DNA of 64,000 nucleotides from Aliamphritea ceti (GCF_024347215.1 NZ_AP025282.1:682001-746000); one strand, 5' to 3'. Shown: positions 25,833 through 35,584, numbered from the stretch's first letter. The notes: generated by a model not told the origin, from the sequence alone. Numbers and translations: made by a program.

Positions 25833-28800
25833 GAAATCAGTTCCTGAGGCTTGGCGGGAGCAGTAACCGATGCTAACTCCCGACTTTTCCGTTTTGTTGT
25901 TGCCGGTTTCAAATCTTCCCCGATCATGGTTAATGCCGGTATCAGTATCAGGGTTATCAGGGTAGCGAACAGAATACCATAGCCCATAGCGATTGCCGCA
26001 GGAATCAGGAATTGCGCTTGCTCTGAGGTTTCAAAGATCAGTGGTACCAGACCTGCGTAGGTTGTGATGGACGTCAGAAAGATAGCCCGCATCCGGCTAC
26101 ATCCGGCCTGAATCATTGCCAAGCGGGCGGGCATGCCGGCATTGCGTTGTTCGTTATAACGGCTAATCAGCAGCAGACTGTCGTTTACTACAACACCAGA
26201 CAGAGCCAGAATTCCAAACAGTGACAGGATACTGAGAGGGATATCGTGAAGCCAGTGGCCAATTAGTGCGCCGACGACACCAAACGGAATGGCCGTCATG
26301 ATCATCAGAGGCTGCAGGTATGATTTCAGCGGAATTGCCAGCAGAGCGTAAATTGCAATGAGAGCAATCAGAAAAGCGCCTTGCAGTGAGTTGCGTGTTT
26401 CGGCTTCTTCCTGAGCTTCGCCGCCGAGTTTTATTTCCACGCCAGGAAAATCCCGGCGTAACTGGCTGAAAAGCTCTGTATCCATTTCGTCCAGAATCAG
26501 TTGTGGTGAGGCAATTGCTTTATTTACATCAGCTGAGATGACGGCCACCCGACTACGGTTGACCCGGTAAATGTTAGTCGTAACGTAACGGCTGCTGATA
26601 CGGGCCACACTTTCTAATGGCAGAACCTGTCCACTGGAGGTACGAATTCGGGCATCAGACAGGTTATCAATGCTTCGACGGGCATTATCCGGGTAGCGTA
26701 GTTTAACTTTTATGTCATCCTGGCCACGCTGGAAGCGCTGAACTTCAAAGCCCTGATAAGCCTGTTGGATTTGTGCGGCAATATTTTGTGCAGTAAGGCC
26801 CAGAGCTTCCCCCGCGGAGGTTAATTCTAAATCAATCTGTCCTTGGCCGGCCTTCAGGGTATTTTGAATAGCAGAGGTGCCTTCGTAGTTTTGTAAGGCA
26901 GATTCAACAGCCTGACTGGCTGCTTGCAGGGTTTGATTATCCTCGCTTCTGATTTCAATACTGATGTCATCATCACCTTCCCATGAGGTGACAAATTTTA
27001 GTTTTCTGACCGCTTCAAGCGTACCAATCCGGTCTTGCCAGCTGTCGGCAATATCCTGGGTGCTCAGTGGTCTGCTGGTCTGGCCAGACAGACCTGCTAT
27101 CAGTGTTGCGCTGCTGGCGTCGGTCCAGATCGCCAAGTGTGTGACAGGTGCTTCATCCAACGCATATTGCTGCTGTAAATCACGGTTCAACTGGATGGCA
27201 GCCTGCTCGATCATCAGGGCCTGTTGCTGAACCAGTCCGAAGCCGGCATCTTCTTCCAGCTCTAACTGAACAGTAATGAAGTTACTTGGGATATCCGGGA
27301 AAAAAACCGCTTTGATTTTACCGGAAGGAACCATGCCGATAACCAGTACAAACAGACTAATGGCGATGATCACTGTGACATAGCGATATTCCAGTACCTG
27401 ATGAATCAGTGGCCGGTACAGCTTTCGGGTAAAGTAGTTAAGGCCATTGCTCATAGTGCCCTGCAGTCTGCCCCAGCCCCGGCTGAGAGGATTGTTTAGG
27501 CTGGACTGCATTTTTAGATGTGCAAGGTGGGCAGGTAAAATCAGTTTGGATTCAAGTAACGAAAACGCCAGACAAAAAGCTGCAGCATAGGCGAAGAAAC
27601 TGAATATTTTACCCATCTCGCCGTCGACCAGTGTCAGTGCCATGAATGCGACAATGGTAGTAAGTACCCCAAAAACAGTCGGAATAGTGACGCGTTGGGC
27701 CCCGGCAATTGTTGCTGCAACAGTTGCGCCGTGTTTCTCGCGGGACGCGTAGATACTTTCGCCAACTACTACCGCATCGTCTACAACTATCCCCAGAGCA
27801 ATGATAAAGCCGAAAGTTGTCAGCTCGTTTAATGTCAGGTTAAACAGGCGGGCATCCATTAGCAGTAAGGCACCACAAAAAATAACCGGCAGGCCGATAC
27901 CTACCCAGAAGGCAACTCTGACGTTAAGGAATAGCGCCAGCAACAGCATAACCAAACCAATACCCACGATACTGTTCTTCATCAGTAAGCTGAGACGGTC
28001 AGCGATATAAACGCTCTGATCATTCCAGATAACGGCTTCTATACCTGTGGGTAATTGAGGGCGAAATGCTTCTACTTCCTGCTGAACCTGTTCTGAGATC
28101 AGCATGATGTCGGAGGTGGTGTACATTTTTACATCCAGTCCGATTGTCGGCAGACCGTTATAACGGGAAAGCACCGGCGTTTGAGTATAACCGTCACTGA
28201 CAGATGCCAGGTCTGCCAGCGTTATCCGCTGGCCGTCAGGAGTTTGTTTAATGAGAATTTGTTCAAATTGAGTTTGAAAATATGCCTGCTGATCGGCTTT
28301 TATGACCAGTGTGCCATCTGGGCTGAAAAGTTCACCACCGCGCTCATTCAGGGATGAGCCCTGAATGCGCGCTGCAATGTCTGCAATGCTGATACCCAGC
28401 GCCTGAAGACGGCTTTCATCAACCTGAATGGTGATTTCCGGTGTACGGTCACCGTTAGTATTCACCCGCTCAATAGCCGGGTTGTTTAAAAGCTGCTTGC
28501 GTAAACGTCGTGCGACCTCCTGCAAAGTAGCAGGGGCGGCATCGCCATATATTTGTACGCTAACGGCATCTTCCAGATAAGAGGCCTTGCTGACGACAGC
28601 CCGCTCGGCATTTTGTGGCAGAGTATTGATGCTGTCGACGCGGTTTTTTACGTCCCGGTAGAGTGTTTCCAGATCATATCCACTCATGCGTTCAATCGTG
28701 ACGCTGGTACCAGAACCGTCTGAACTGCTGGTTACCTTTTTAATACCTTCGATGCCCTGCAAAGCTTCTTCAAGCTTGATTGCCAGACCTTCTTCGGCAT

Positions 28801-28990
28801 TGGCGGCTGAACCGCTTTCGTAAACCACTGAAACTGTGACTGTATTCGGTGGTAAAGGTGGGAAAGCTTCTACGCGCAGATTCATAGCGGTCATTAGCCC
28901 TGCAATCAAAATCAGTGCCATCATCAGATTTGCAGCCACAGGATTGCGTGCAAACCAGGCTACCCAGCCTTTATCCGTATCATGAATCAT
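25829..28990 (-). CDS. RND efflux transporter inner-membrane subunit
   Basis: Proton-driven pump of the resistance-nodulation-division superfamily. 1053 aa with twelve helices in two similar halves, and large periplasmic loops after helices 1 and 7. The proton-relay aspartates lie in helix 4 (IIALGIVVDDAVVVGE). The first helix begins after NPVAANLMMAL, characteristic of the less-studied HAE1 branch that includes VmeI- and TriC-like pumps rather than AcrB. It overlaps both neighbours by ATGA. Substrates cannot be predicted. Confidence 0.93.
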   Translation of the reverse strand: MIHDTDKGWVAWFARNPVAANLMMALILIAGLMTAMNLRVEAFPPLPPNTVTVSVVYESGSAANAEEGLAIKLEEALQGIEGIKKVTSSSDGSGTSVTIERMSGYDLETLYRDVKNRVDSINTLPQNAERAVVSKASYLEDAVSVQIYGDAAPATLQEVARRLRKQLLNNPAIERVNTNGDRTPEITIQVDESRLQALGISIADIAARIQGSSLNERGGELFSPDGTLVIKADQQAYFQTQFEQILIKQTPDGQRITLADLASVSDGYTQTPVLSRYNGLPTIGLDVKMYTTSDIMLISEQVQQEVEAFRPQLPTGIEAVIWNDQSVYIADRLSLLMKNSIVGIGLVMLLLALFLNVRVAFWVGIGLPVIFCGALLLMDARLFNLTLNELTTFGFIIALGIVVDDAVVVGESIYASREKHGATVAATIAGAQRVTIPTVFGVLTTIVAFMALTLVDGEMGKIFSFFAYAAAFCLAFSLLESKLILPAHLAHLKMQSSLNNPLSRGWGRLQGTMSNGLNYFTRKLYRPLIHQVLEYRYVTVIIAISLFVLVIGMVPSGKIKAVFFPDIPSNFITVQLELEEDAGFGLVQQQALMIEQAAIQLNRDLQQQYALDEAPVTHLAIWTDASSATLIAGLSGQTSRPLSTQDIADSWQDRIGTLEAVRKLKFVTSWEGDDDISIEIRSEDNQTLQAASQAVESALQNYEGTSAIQNTLKAGQGQIDLELTSAGEALGLTAQNIAAQIQQAYQGFEVQRFQRGQDDIKVKLRYPDNARRSIDNLSDARIRTSSGQVLPLESVARISSRYVTTNIYRVNRSRVAVISADVNKAIASPQLILDEMDTELFSQLRRDFPGVEIKLGGEAQEEAETRNSLQGAFLIALIAIYALLAIPLKSYLQPLMIMTAIPFGVVGALIGHWLHDIPLSILSLFGILALSGVVVNDSLLLISRYNEQRNAGMPARLAMIQAGCSRMRAIFLTSITTYAGLVPLIFETSEQAQFLIPAAIAMGYGILFATLITLILIPALTMIGEDLKPATTKRKSRELASVTAPAKPQELIS

Positions 28991-30150
28991 TGGTCCGTCT
29001 CCGCGGTCACCTGAGCATCATCCTGTACTACCGGATAAACCCACATATTTGGCAGATAGCTGGCCAGCGGTTTTCTAACCAATTGCAGAGAGGTTGTCAG
29101 GTCGCCCCGTGGAATAAATAACTGATTGTCTTTGCTAAACAGAGCAGTGCGGTGGCTGCGTTTTAGCAGATCATCTTCTACGTACCAGATATACCCAGCG
29201 GCACTCAGAGAGGCTGTCGGGATAGCAAATAGGTCAGTTTGCTGTTTGCCGGTGATGTTGATCGCAACAAAACTGCCAATCAGTAATGGTGTACTTTGCG
29301 CCAGCGGCTGGTCGACGCTGATGATCAGTTCTCTTAATCTGGTAGTGTTGTCGATACTAGCCGCGAGTTGTTGTGCCTGGCCTTGCCAGCTGCTTTGCTT
29401 ATCCTGACTGCTCAGCATTACGCTGGCCTGGCTCAGGTCATTCGGTAGCTGTTGCCATTGGCGTGCAGTCAGGCCTATACGGATTTCTGCACGATCACTG
29501 GCACGAAGTTTTGCCAGTTCACTACTGGCTTGCAGGTAGGTACCAACGCTGACATTTCTGGCGGCAACGACAGCATTAAAAGGGGCTTTAAGCTGAGTAT
29601 GCTCCAGGTTATTTTGAGCCTGTTTAACAGCGGTATTAGCTGCGTGGTAGCGAGCCCGTGCCGCTGCTAACTGGGGCTTACGTAACAAAAGTGCGCTGGG
29701 TTTAGTGGTTAGCCCCGCACGTTGCCAGTCCAGCTCCGCCTGACGGCTTTGATGTTTTTCCTGCTGCAGTGCCAGGTTTGCATCAGCAAGGCTTTGCTGT
29801 GCCTGTGCCAGCGCGGCCTGATAGTCGGTAGCATCCAGCTTAAGCAATACATCTCCCTGATGAACCTGTCGGCCATTACTGAAGTCCGGATTACGCCAGA
29901 TAACCCGCCCGCTGATCTGGCTGCTGAGGCTCAACTCATCGGTGGTGCGTACTTCTCCGAAGCCTCTGATTTGAGCGCTGTAGCTGCCCGGGCTCAATTC
30001 CAGAACAGATACTTTAGGTGCAGTTGCAGCCTGTTCAAACTGTTCTGCTTCAGGCTGGTTTTCGATTGCATTAGCTGTGTAAAACAGCGCGCCGCCCAGT
30101 GAAGCGACAGCCAATAAACTGATAGCGATTTTCTGAGATAGTTTATTCAT
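28987..30150 (-). CDS. RND efflux periplasmic adaptor (membrane fusion protein)
   Basis: 387-aa adaptor bridging the pump to the outer-membrane channel. An N-terminal signal or anchor helix (about 8-28) precedes the first lipoyl half (GFGEVRTTDELSLSSQISGRV), a coiled-coil hairpin (about 110-175, rich in Ala, Gln and Leu), the second lipoyl half (LKAPFNAVVAARNVSVGTYLQA) and beta-barrel segments. It lies 9 bases after the outer-membrane channel gene and overlaps the pump gene by 4 bases. Confidence 0.92.
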   Translation of the reverse strand: MNKLSQKIAISLLAVASLGGALFYTANAIENQPEAEQFEQAATAPKVSVLELSPGSYSAQIRGFGEVRTTDELSLSSQISGRVIWRNPDFSNGRQVHQGDVLLKLDATDYQAALAQAQQSLADANLALQQEKHQSRQAELDWQRAGLTTKPSALLLRKPQLAAARARYHAANTAVKQAQNNLEHTQLKAPFNAVVAARNVSVGTYLQASSELAKLRASDRAEIRIGLTARQWQQLPNDLSQASVMLSSQDKQSSWQGQAQQLAASIDNTTRLRELIISVDQPLAQSTPLLIGSFVAINITGKQQTDLFAIPTASLSAAGYIWYVEDDLLKRSHRTALFSKDNQLFIPRGDLTTSLQLVRKPLASYLPNMWVYPVVQDDAQVTAETDQ

Positions 30151-30159
30151 AGTAATGAG

Positions 30160-31536
30160 TCAGACTCCCATGCCGAGGGCCAGGCCCAGCACGATACGGT
30201 TATTAAGGCGGGCTTGCTGAATCTGTAACAGTGCAATGCGGTCATCAAAGGCTTGTTGCTCTGCTGTTAACAGATTGAGGATGTCGGTGAGGCCATCTTT
30301 ATAACGGCTCTGATAGTGGCTGAAGTTTGCATCAGAATGCCGGCTGGCAAGGGCCAGATAATCCTGACGCTGTTCCAGGGTGTATTCCTGAGACAGGGCT
30401 GTTTCTACTTCCTGAACGGCTGTAAGAAGTGTTTGCTGATATGCCAGGAATGCCCGTTCCGCCTGCATTTCTGCAATTTTTTTACCTGCTTCAAGACGAC
30501 CTGCGTTAAATAAGGGGGCAGTCAGACTGCCGAGTAAACTCCAGGCACTACTGCCGGATAAAAGATCTGACAGGCTGTTTCGGGACTGGCTGAGACTAGC
30601 AGTCAGATTGAATCCGGGCAGTAAGGCTTTATAGGCAACGTCAGTGTTGTAGTCTGCCGCTACAATACGTTCATAGGCTGCCAGCAGATCCGGACGTGCA
30701 GCAAGTACTTCACCGGGAAGTTGTTGCAGGGGAACAGCAATTGCCAGTTCTCCCTGTGCGAGGGGTAATGGTGACTGAGGCTGGCGGCCCAGTAATACGT
30801 TCAGAGTACGTTTGGCATCAGCCTGGCTCTGTTGTCGGGCGGCAAGATCTGCTCGGGTCCGGGCGGTGCTTGCACGGGCTGCTTCCAGATCGGCCAGATT
30901 ACCCAGCCCACGCTGAAATCGCTCAGTGATGCTGGCTTCAGTTTTTTGCAGACTGATTAAACGCTGTTCCACCGTGGTGATGATTCGGGCGCGCAAACTA
31001 ATATCTATCCAGCGCTGGATTATTCTCGAGGTAAGTGAATTACGGGCTGCCTGATAATCCAGTTGGAGTGCTCGGGTAGTTGCTTCTGCAGAAGATGTAG
31101 CATTTGCCAGCCGCCCCCAGACATCCATTTCCCAGTTCAGATTGAGTGCCAGCGCATGGGATTCTGTGATATTGGTGTTTTTTGCTCGCTGACTGTTGAG
31201 CTGGAGGTTAACTTCAGGCTTTTCAGCAGCTGCTGTCTGGGTTGTCAGTAAGCGCTGTTCGGTCAGGCGCAGTGCCGTTTGCTGAAGTTGTTGGTTGGTT
31301 TCCAGAGCGTCACGTACCAGATCGTCCAGTGCCGGTTCGCTGACCAGTGCCAGTAGTTGATTGCCCAGGTTTTTCTGTTTGGCGTTAATCGTTGTTTCCC
31401 ACTGTTCCGGTTGCAAACTATGGTGCTGCGTCAGGGGGGCTTGTTTCACTGGTGGCCCTGCACAGGCAGTGAGTAGCAGTGTGAAAGAGGCCAAAAGTAC
31501 AGGAGGAGTCCTGAGTTTAGTGTTGGCAAAATCCAT
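30160..31536 (-). CDS. Outer-membrane efflux channel lipoprotein (TolC/OprM family)
   Basis: First gene of the efflux operon. The signal peptide ends in a lipobox (LLLTACAGPP), so the protein is lipidated as in OprM. The OEP repeats are evident: two halves with ALETNQQLQQTALRLTEQRLL and LLAAYERIVAADYNTDVAYKALLPGFNLTASL, and the NodT-type ARPDLLAAYERI. 458 aa. It starts divergently from a GntR gene, with 171 bases shared for promoters. It may also serve the second RND pump further right, which has no channel gene. Confidence 0.93.
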   Translation of the reverse strand: MDFANTKLRTPPVLLASFTLLLTACAGPPVKQAPLTQHHSLQPEQWETTINAKQKNLGNQLLALVSEPALDDLVRDALETNQQLQQTALRLTEQRLLTTQTAAAEKPEVNLQLNSQRAKNTNITESHALALNLNWEMDVWGRLANATSSAEATTRALQLDYQAARNSLTSRIIQRWIDISLRARIITTVEQRLISLQKTEASITERFQRGLGNLADLEAARASTARTRADLAARQQSQADAKRTLNVLLGRQPQSPLPLAQGELAIAVPLQQLPGEVLAARPDLLAAYERIVAADYNTDVAYKALLPGFNLTASLSQSRNSLSDLLSGSSAWSLLGSLTAPLFNAGRLEAGKKIAEMQAERAFLAYQQTLLTAVQEVETALSQEYTLEQRQDYLALASRHSDANFSHYQSRYKDGLTDILNLLTAEQQAFDDRIALLQIQQARLNNRIVLGLALGMGV

Positions 31537-31707
31537 TAGAGTTGTCTCGAGATCCGGAGTTTGCCGAAAGCTTAGAGATAGTCAGGTAAATATGGGGTTA
31601 AAGAGGCTTAACAACCGCTTCATTTCGACGGCAAATTGCGGCATTAAGGGTATTCGAGTATATTTCAGCTGATCTGTCTTAATAATCTGGTAAGGGTTCC
31701 TTTCCCT

Positions 31708-32424
31708 ATGAGTGCCCAGCACATCCCTCTGTACAAGCGTGTGGAACAGCATATTCTCAACGACATCGATGGTGGCCGTCTGGTGCCTGGTGATCTGATT
31801 CCATCTGAGCCTCAATTGGCTGCTCAACTGGATGTTAGTCAGGGAACCGTCAAGAAAGCGATTGATAATCTGGTGAATGAGAAACGCTTGTTTCGTCATC
31901 AGGGTAAAGGAACTTATGTTTCTACAATCGATTTTAACAACAGCCTGTTTCGGTTCTTCTCTTATGGCGATGGAACCGGCAAAGGTATACGCATCCATAA
32001 GGAAGCAGGCGAACGCGCTTTGCGCATAGCGCCAAAGCATATTTGCCAGCAGCTGGGTTACCCGGCTGAAAGTGAATTGTTGTATATTCAGCGCCAGGGG
32101 TACATACAGGAATTACCGATTCTGGTTGAACATTGCTGGTGGTGTCCGGATGTGTTGCCGGGACTGGAAAAAGGCGATGTACATATTCCTGACCTGATGT
32201 ATGCAATGGTGGTGGAAAAATATAAGGTGCCGGTTGTCCGGGCAGAGGAAACTCTTACTGCTGATATTGCGGACAAGCAAACAGCACAGATATTAGGGAT
32301 TCCGGAAAAATCACCGGTGGTTGTGTTAGTTCGTCATACATATAGCCGGAATGACAAGATGATCGAGTATCGTAAAACAGTCGGACGAGCCGATAAATTC
32401 AGTTATAAAGCTGAAATTCGATAG
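31708..32424 (+). CDS. GntR-family (HutC/UTRA) transcriptional regulator
   Basis: 238-aa regulator: N-terminal winged helix (LYKRVEQHILNDIDGGRLVPGDLIPSEPQLAAQL then VSQGTVKKAIDNL) and a C-terminal UTRA ligand-binding domain (about 80-235, with YIQRQGYIQELPILVE and VVVLVRHTY). Members bind a pathway metabolite and usually repress nearby catabolic genes. It precedes the Usp-TctABC-SauST-like genes. Two matching inverted repeats in that island (32708-32733, 36656-36681) are plausible operators for it. Its own upstream region lacks the repeat. The effector is inferred to be the transported organic acid or its CoA thioester. Confidence 0.9.
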   Translation: MSAQHIPLYKRVEQHILNDIDGGRLVPGDLIPSEPQLAAQLDVSQGTVKKAIDNLVNEKRLFRHQGKGTYVSTIDFNNSLFRFFSYGDGTGKGIRIHKEAGERALRIAPKHICQQLGYPAESELLYIQRQGYIQELPILVEHCWWCPDVLPGLEKGDVHIPDLMYAMVVEKYKVPVVRAEETLTADIADKQTAQILGIPEKSPVVVLVRHTYSRNDKMIEYRKTVGRADKFSYKAEIR

Positions 32425-32678
32425 CTTTTTTGCAAATCTTTTTCTCCCCCATAAGTAACAGGTCTGCAGGTGTGATGTGATTTATACACTTGCAGATATT
32501 TCATGTAAGTACTTCTTTTTGTCTAAATCTCCTTTGTTTTTTTTGATATTTTTATTCTTTAGTTAATTGATTTTTAAAGTTTTATACGCGCCTTTTGAAG
32601 GCTTTTTATATAGCCGTCCAGCGTGTCTCTGTTTTCTTTCTTTGCTTCACTGATTTCCCCCTGCCGTAATTTTTAAGC

Positions 32679-32706
32679 TTGACTTATAGAGCTGACTCGT
32701 TACGAT
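32679..32706 (+). promoter_or_regulatory. Candidate sigma-70 promoter of the Usp-TctABC genes
   Basis: TTGACT at 32679-32684, a 16-base spacer, and TACGAT at 32701-32706. The operator-like repeat begins 2 bases after the -10, over the expected start site, which is a classic repressor position. Confidence 0.5.
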
Positions 32707-32707
32707 C

Positions 32708-32733
32708 ATATAAGTCATATATATGAGTTATAT
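32708..32733 (+). promoter_or_regulatory. Operator-like inverted repeat, copy 1 (upstream of Usp gene)
   Basis: ATATAAGT, ten bases, AGTTATAT. The spacer CATATATATG is itself palindromic, so a 30-base stretch is almost self-complementary. The same half-sites with the same 10-base spacing recur at 36656-36681. Confidence 0.65.
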
Positions 32734-32745
32734 GAAGATCCAGTG

Positions 32746-32766
32746 TCGGTAACTTATTTGTACCGA
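32746..32766. promoter_or_regulatory. Second inverted repeat upstream of the Usp gene
   Basis: TCGGTA and TACCGA separated by nine bases, perfect six-base arms, 64 bases before the Usp start. It could be an operator for another regulator or a leader hairpin. No second copy was noticed. Confidence 0.35.
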
Positions 32767-32830
32767 TGTTTATTCCAGTCCTGAGCCGGTTATTCACTCC
32801 CTCAGGCAGGCAACCACCGGAGAGATTCGC

Positions 32831-33274
32831 ATGTACAAGAAAATATGCGTAGCAGTAGATGGATCGGAAATGTCGCTACAGGCTGTTATCTCAGCATCTG
32901 AAATAGCGACGGCATTTAGTGCTGATTTACTGCTCTTACATGTGATTCGGCCAATGAAGATTCCCAGTGAGTTGGAACGCTATATTAAAAGTGATGATCT
33001 GGCCAAGTTGCGTTCTTCCGCTTTGGAAGAAGTAGGTAAAGAGATTATGACCAAAGCGCTGGATACTGCCCGTGAAAAAGGTGCTGAGAAAGTAACCGCA
33101 AAAGTAGTTAAGGGTGATCCTGCCGGAACTATCATTAAGCAGGCGACAAAATTCGACGCTGATCTGATCGTTGTCGGTACCCGGGGCCTGGGTAAGGTTG
33201 AAGGTGCATTAATAGGCAGTATTTCCAGAAAAATTGCCGATATATCTACAATCAGCATGCTGATTGTTAAGTAA
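32831..33274 (+). CDS. ATP-binding-type universal stress protein (UspA family)
   Basis: 147-aa UspA-fold protein. It keeps the full nucleotide-binding signature G-2x-G-9x-G-S: GTRGLGKVEGALIGS near the C terminus, with VAVDGSE at the N terminus. It therefore belongs to the ATP-binding Usp class, unlike E. coli UspA. It stands between a GntR regulator and tctABC. A Usp protein (TeaD) next to the Halomonas TeaABC ectoine transporter regulates that uptake system. By analogy this protein may tune TctABC, though the transporter family differs. ATG with GGAGAG upstream. Confidence 0.9.
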   Translation: MYKKICVAVDGSEMSLQAVISASEIATAFSADLLLLHVIRPMKIPSELERYIKSDDLAKLRSSALEEVGKEIMTKALDTAREKGAEKVTAKVVKGDPAGTIIKQATKFDADLIVVGTRGLGKVEGALIGSISRKIADISTISMLIVK

Positions 33275-33333
33275 TTGCTGCGCACCCACAGAATGTGCAT
33301 AAATGAAGCTGTAACTGATTGTAAAAAAAGATA

Positions 33334-33359
33334 AAAACCGAATGTCTGTTGGGTTTTTC
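33334..33359 (+). terminator. Weak terminator or attenuator between Usp gene and tctA
   Basis: AAAAACC pairs with GGTTTTT across a 12-base loop. The stem is AT-rich and weak. It could lower transporter expression relative to the Usp gene. Confidence 0.35.
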
Positions 33360-33471
33360 AGTGCTGGACAAGCAGCCGGAAAGCCCAATAACCCGAGATA
33401 CAATAACAAAGACATCGTGGTGGAAGCAGAGCGTGCTCTGAATATTACTAAGCGGTGCAAGGGTGATAACG

Positions 33472-35016
33472 ATGCTAGAGTTTTTGCAATACCTTCCGGA
33501 CGTATTTACGCCCTGGAATTTTCTGGTGCTGGTTCTCGGCACTGTTGGTGGCCTGATACTCGGTGCCACTCCCGGACTTAGCCCTACTATGGCAGTGGCT
33601 TTGCTTATTCCATTTACCTTCCATATGGAACCGGCGACGGGCCTGATTCTGCTTGGCGCAGCTTATACTGCGACGGTGGCAGGTGGTGCGGTAAGTGCGA
33701 TTCTGCTGAGTATTCCCGGAGCGCCGGCGAATATAGCCACCACACTGGACGGTAATCCACTGGCTAAACAAGGAAAGGCGACTGCAGCACTCCATTACTG
33801 CTTTCTGGCTTCTTTTGTTGGCGGTGTACTGGGCGTGCTGGTACTTATCTTCTTTACACCAACCTTGTCGCAATGGGCATTAGGCTTCGGACCTTCGCAT
33901 CTGTTCTGGGTAGCAATTCTGGGTGTGACAGTGATTGGCTCTCTGGGCTCAGGCTCGGTGGTTAAAGGCTTGTTTGCCGGTTTTGTCGGGCTATGGGTAT
34001 CTACCATAGGGTATGACCCAGTTCTGGGTGTGGAACGTTTTAACTACAGTGAACACTTAGGTGGCGGTATCAATATTATTGCTGCGCTAGTCGGCCTGTT
34101 CGCTATCCCTCAGGTACTTTCAATGCTTACTCCGCAGGATTTACCAGGCGGTGTTACCAAGTTTGCGATGGAAGCACAAAGCATTGGTATGTCGATTCGC
34201 GATACGTTAGTACGTTGGAAGGCACTGGTTGTTGGCAGCATCATAGGTGTAGTTGTTGGCTTGATTCCAGGTGCTGGTGGACAGATAGCCGGTCTGGTTT
34301 CCTATGATCAGACGAAGAAAATGAGCCGTGATAAAGCCAAGTTTGGTAAGGGCGAGCCTGCCGGTGTTATTGCAGCCGAGTCTGCTAATAACGCTATGGT
34401 TGGTCCTTCACTGGTGCCCTTGCTGACCCTGAGTGTCCCAGGGTCACCAACGGCGGCAGTGTTGTTGGGTGGTCTGCTAATACACGGATTATTTCCTGGC
34501 CCAGCGTTGTTCGTTGACCATGGTCCGGTTGTATGGACATTCATTAACTCCCTGTTAGTTGGTCAGCTGCTGATGTGTGTATTCGGCATTATGATCAGCC
34601 GATACAGCCGCTTTGTTATGGATATTCCTGAGTACTATATGGCAGCAGCCATAACAGTATTAGCCGTTTTCGGTACTTTCAGTGTGCAAAATAGCTTCTC
34701 TGACGTGTTCGTCATGATGGGGCTGGGTATCACTATGTACTTTGCTTCAAAAATTGGTTTCAGCCCTTCACCTGTGGTGCTGGGAATCATTCTTGGACCT
34801 ATTGCTGAAACTAATTTTTTACAGGGACAGATTATCGCGCAGGTAGGCGACGGTATGGTGCCGTATTTCTTCGGCGGTGCTCTGAATATTACTCTGGTTA
34901 CCATCGTTGTGTTGTCTGTTGTTTACAGTGTCATCAGTGAAATGAAAGCGAAGCGGCAGCAACGTGCAGCCCAGCAGGCTGACGATGACGGCTATGTTGT
35001 CGAGAAGGAGGCCTGA
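33472..35016 (+). CDS. tctA: Tripartite tricarboxylate transporter large permease TctA
   Basis: Large membrane subunit of a TTT-family importer driven by an ion gradient. The start is ATG 33472 with AAGGG eight bases upstream; a GTG at 33463 is less likely. Twelve or so helices; signature segments GATPGLSPTMAVALLIPFTFHM near residue 30 and the repeated IPGAGGQIAGLVSYDQTKKMS near 270. 514 aa, usual size. It is followed after 2 bases by tctB. The substrate is an organic acid, inferred from the downstream enzymes to be sulfoacetate or a similar two-carbon acid. Confidence 0.93.
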   Translation: MLEFLQYLPDVFTPWNFLVLVLGTVGGLILGATPGLSPTMAVALLIPFTFHMEPATGLILLGAAYTATVAGGAVSAILLSIPGAPANIATTLDGNPLAKQGKATAALHYCFLASFVGGVLGVLVLIFFTPTLSQWALGFGPSHLFWVAILGVTVIGSLGSGSVVKGLFAGFVGLWVSTIGYDPVLGVERFNYSEHLGGGINIIAALVGLFAIPQVLSMLTPQDLPGGVTKFAMEAQSIGMSIRDTLVRWKALVVGSIIGVVVGLIPGAGGQIAGLVSYDQTKKMSRDKAKFGKGEPAGVIAAESANNAMVGPSLVPLLTLSVPGSPTAAVLLGGLLIHGLFPGPALFVDHGPVVWTFINSLLVGQLLMCVFGIMISRYSRFVMDIPEYYMAAAITVLAVFGTFSVQNSFSDVFVMMGLGITMYFASKIGFSPSPVVLGIILGPIAETNFLQGQIIAQVGDGMVPYFFGGALNITLVTIVVLSVVYSVISEMKAKRQQRAAQQADDDGYVVEKEA

Positions 35017-35018
35017 TC

Positions 35019-35516
35019 ATGTTAGCTAAGCGTTTAACTGCATTGGGCGGGCTGGCACTGTCACTGTTATTACTGAGTCTGGGAACGGATGTTGAATACG
35101 GTGAAGAGGCCTATTTCTTTCCTAACTTACTGACCTATTTCCTGTTTGGTTTTGCGTTAGTGCTGTTGATTACCGACGGCGATTTAGTTAGCTGGTTAAG
35201 GGATATGGCGGATTTTCTCTGGCGTTGGATGTTTGGCATTGTCGGTCAGGGTAACCCTGCCCGCTGGCCGGATGTGGTTCGCCTGATTCCGATGTTCATC
35301 ATCATCCTGCTGTATCTGTACTTTGCTGACATCGTTGGCATGTACGTGACATCTTTCTTTGCCTTCGTTTTGATTACGGTGATTTATACCCCGCTTCGGC
35401 CACGCAGCCGTTCGGTACTGAAAAACTGTTTCATCGGAGCGATATTTACCGGTGTGATTTATCTGATTTTCTCGGTGCTTCTGCAATTGCAGACACCTTC
35501 CGCCTGGTTAATTTAA
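35019..35516 (+). CDS. tctB: Tripartite tricarboxylate transporter small permease TctB
   Basis: 165-aa membrane protein with four predicted helices (about 5-25, 42-60, 88-108, 125-150), matching the poorly conserved TctB subunit in size and topology. The assignment depends mostly on position between tctA (2 bases) and tctC. It contains an unusually long hydrophilic loop (SWLRDMADFLWRWMFGIVGQGNPARW) between helices 2 and 3. Confidence 0.88.
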   Translation: MLAKRLTALGGLALSLLLLSLGTDVEYGEEAYFFPNLLTYFLFGFALVLLITDGDLVSWLRDMADFLWRWMFGIVGQGNPARWPDVVRLIPMFIIILLYLYFADIVGMYVTSFFAFVLITVIYTPLRPRSRSVLKNCFIGAIFTGVIYLIFSVLLQLQTPSAWLI

Positions 35517-35584
35517 CCAGGTATTGCATGAACAAAAATGCTCGATACAACAATAAATACAGTCCCTGGGACGAGGAGTTATAC

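Larger units (their letters stand above)
32425..32830 (+). other. AT-rich intergenic region upstream of the Usp gene
   Basis: About 400 bases without a gene, notably T-rich at 32440-32640. It holds a weak GCCTT/AAGGC hairpin followed by five T (32590-32607), possibly the regulator's terminator. After that come a -35/-10 pair near 32679-32706, the 26-bp operator-like repeat, and a second inverted repeat TCGGTA-N9-TACCGA (32746-32766) in the likely leader. I see no small open frame worth calling. Confidence 0.6.

Noticed and set aside
32440..32660. AT-rich stretch as a sign of an insertion element or attachment site
   Set aside because: No transposase, terminal inverted repeats, target duplication or tRNA gene nearby.
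33342..33581. Plus-strand open frame before tctA
   Set aside because: It runs into tctA in another frame, lacks a family pattern and has no ribosome site; the region is better read as a leader with a weak hairpin.
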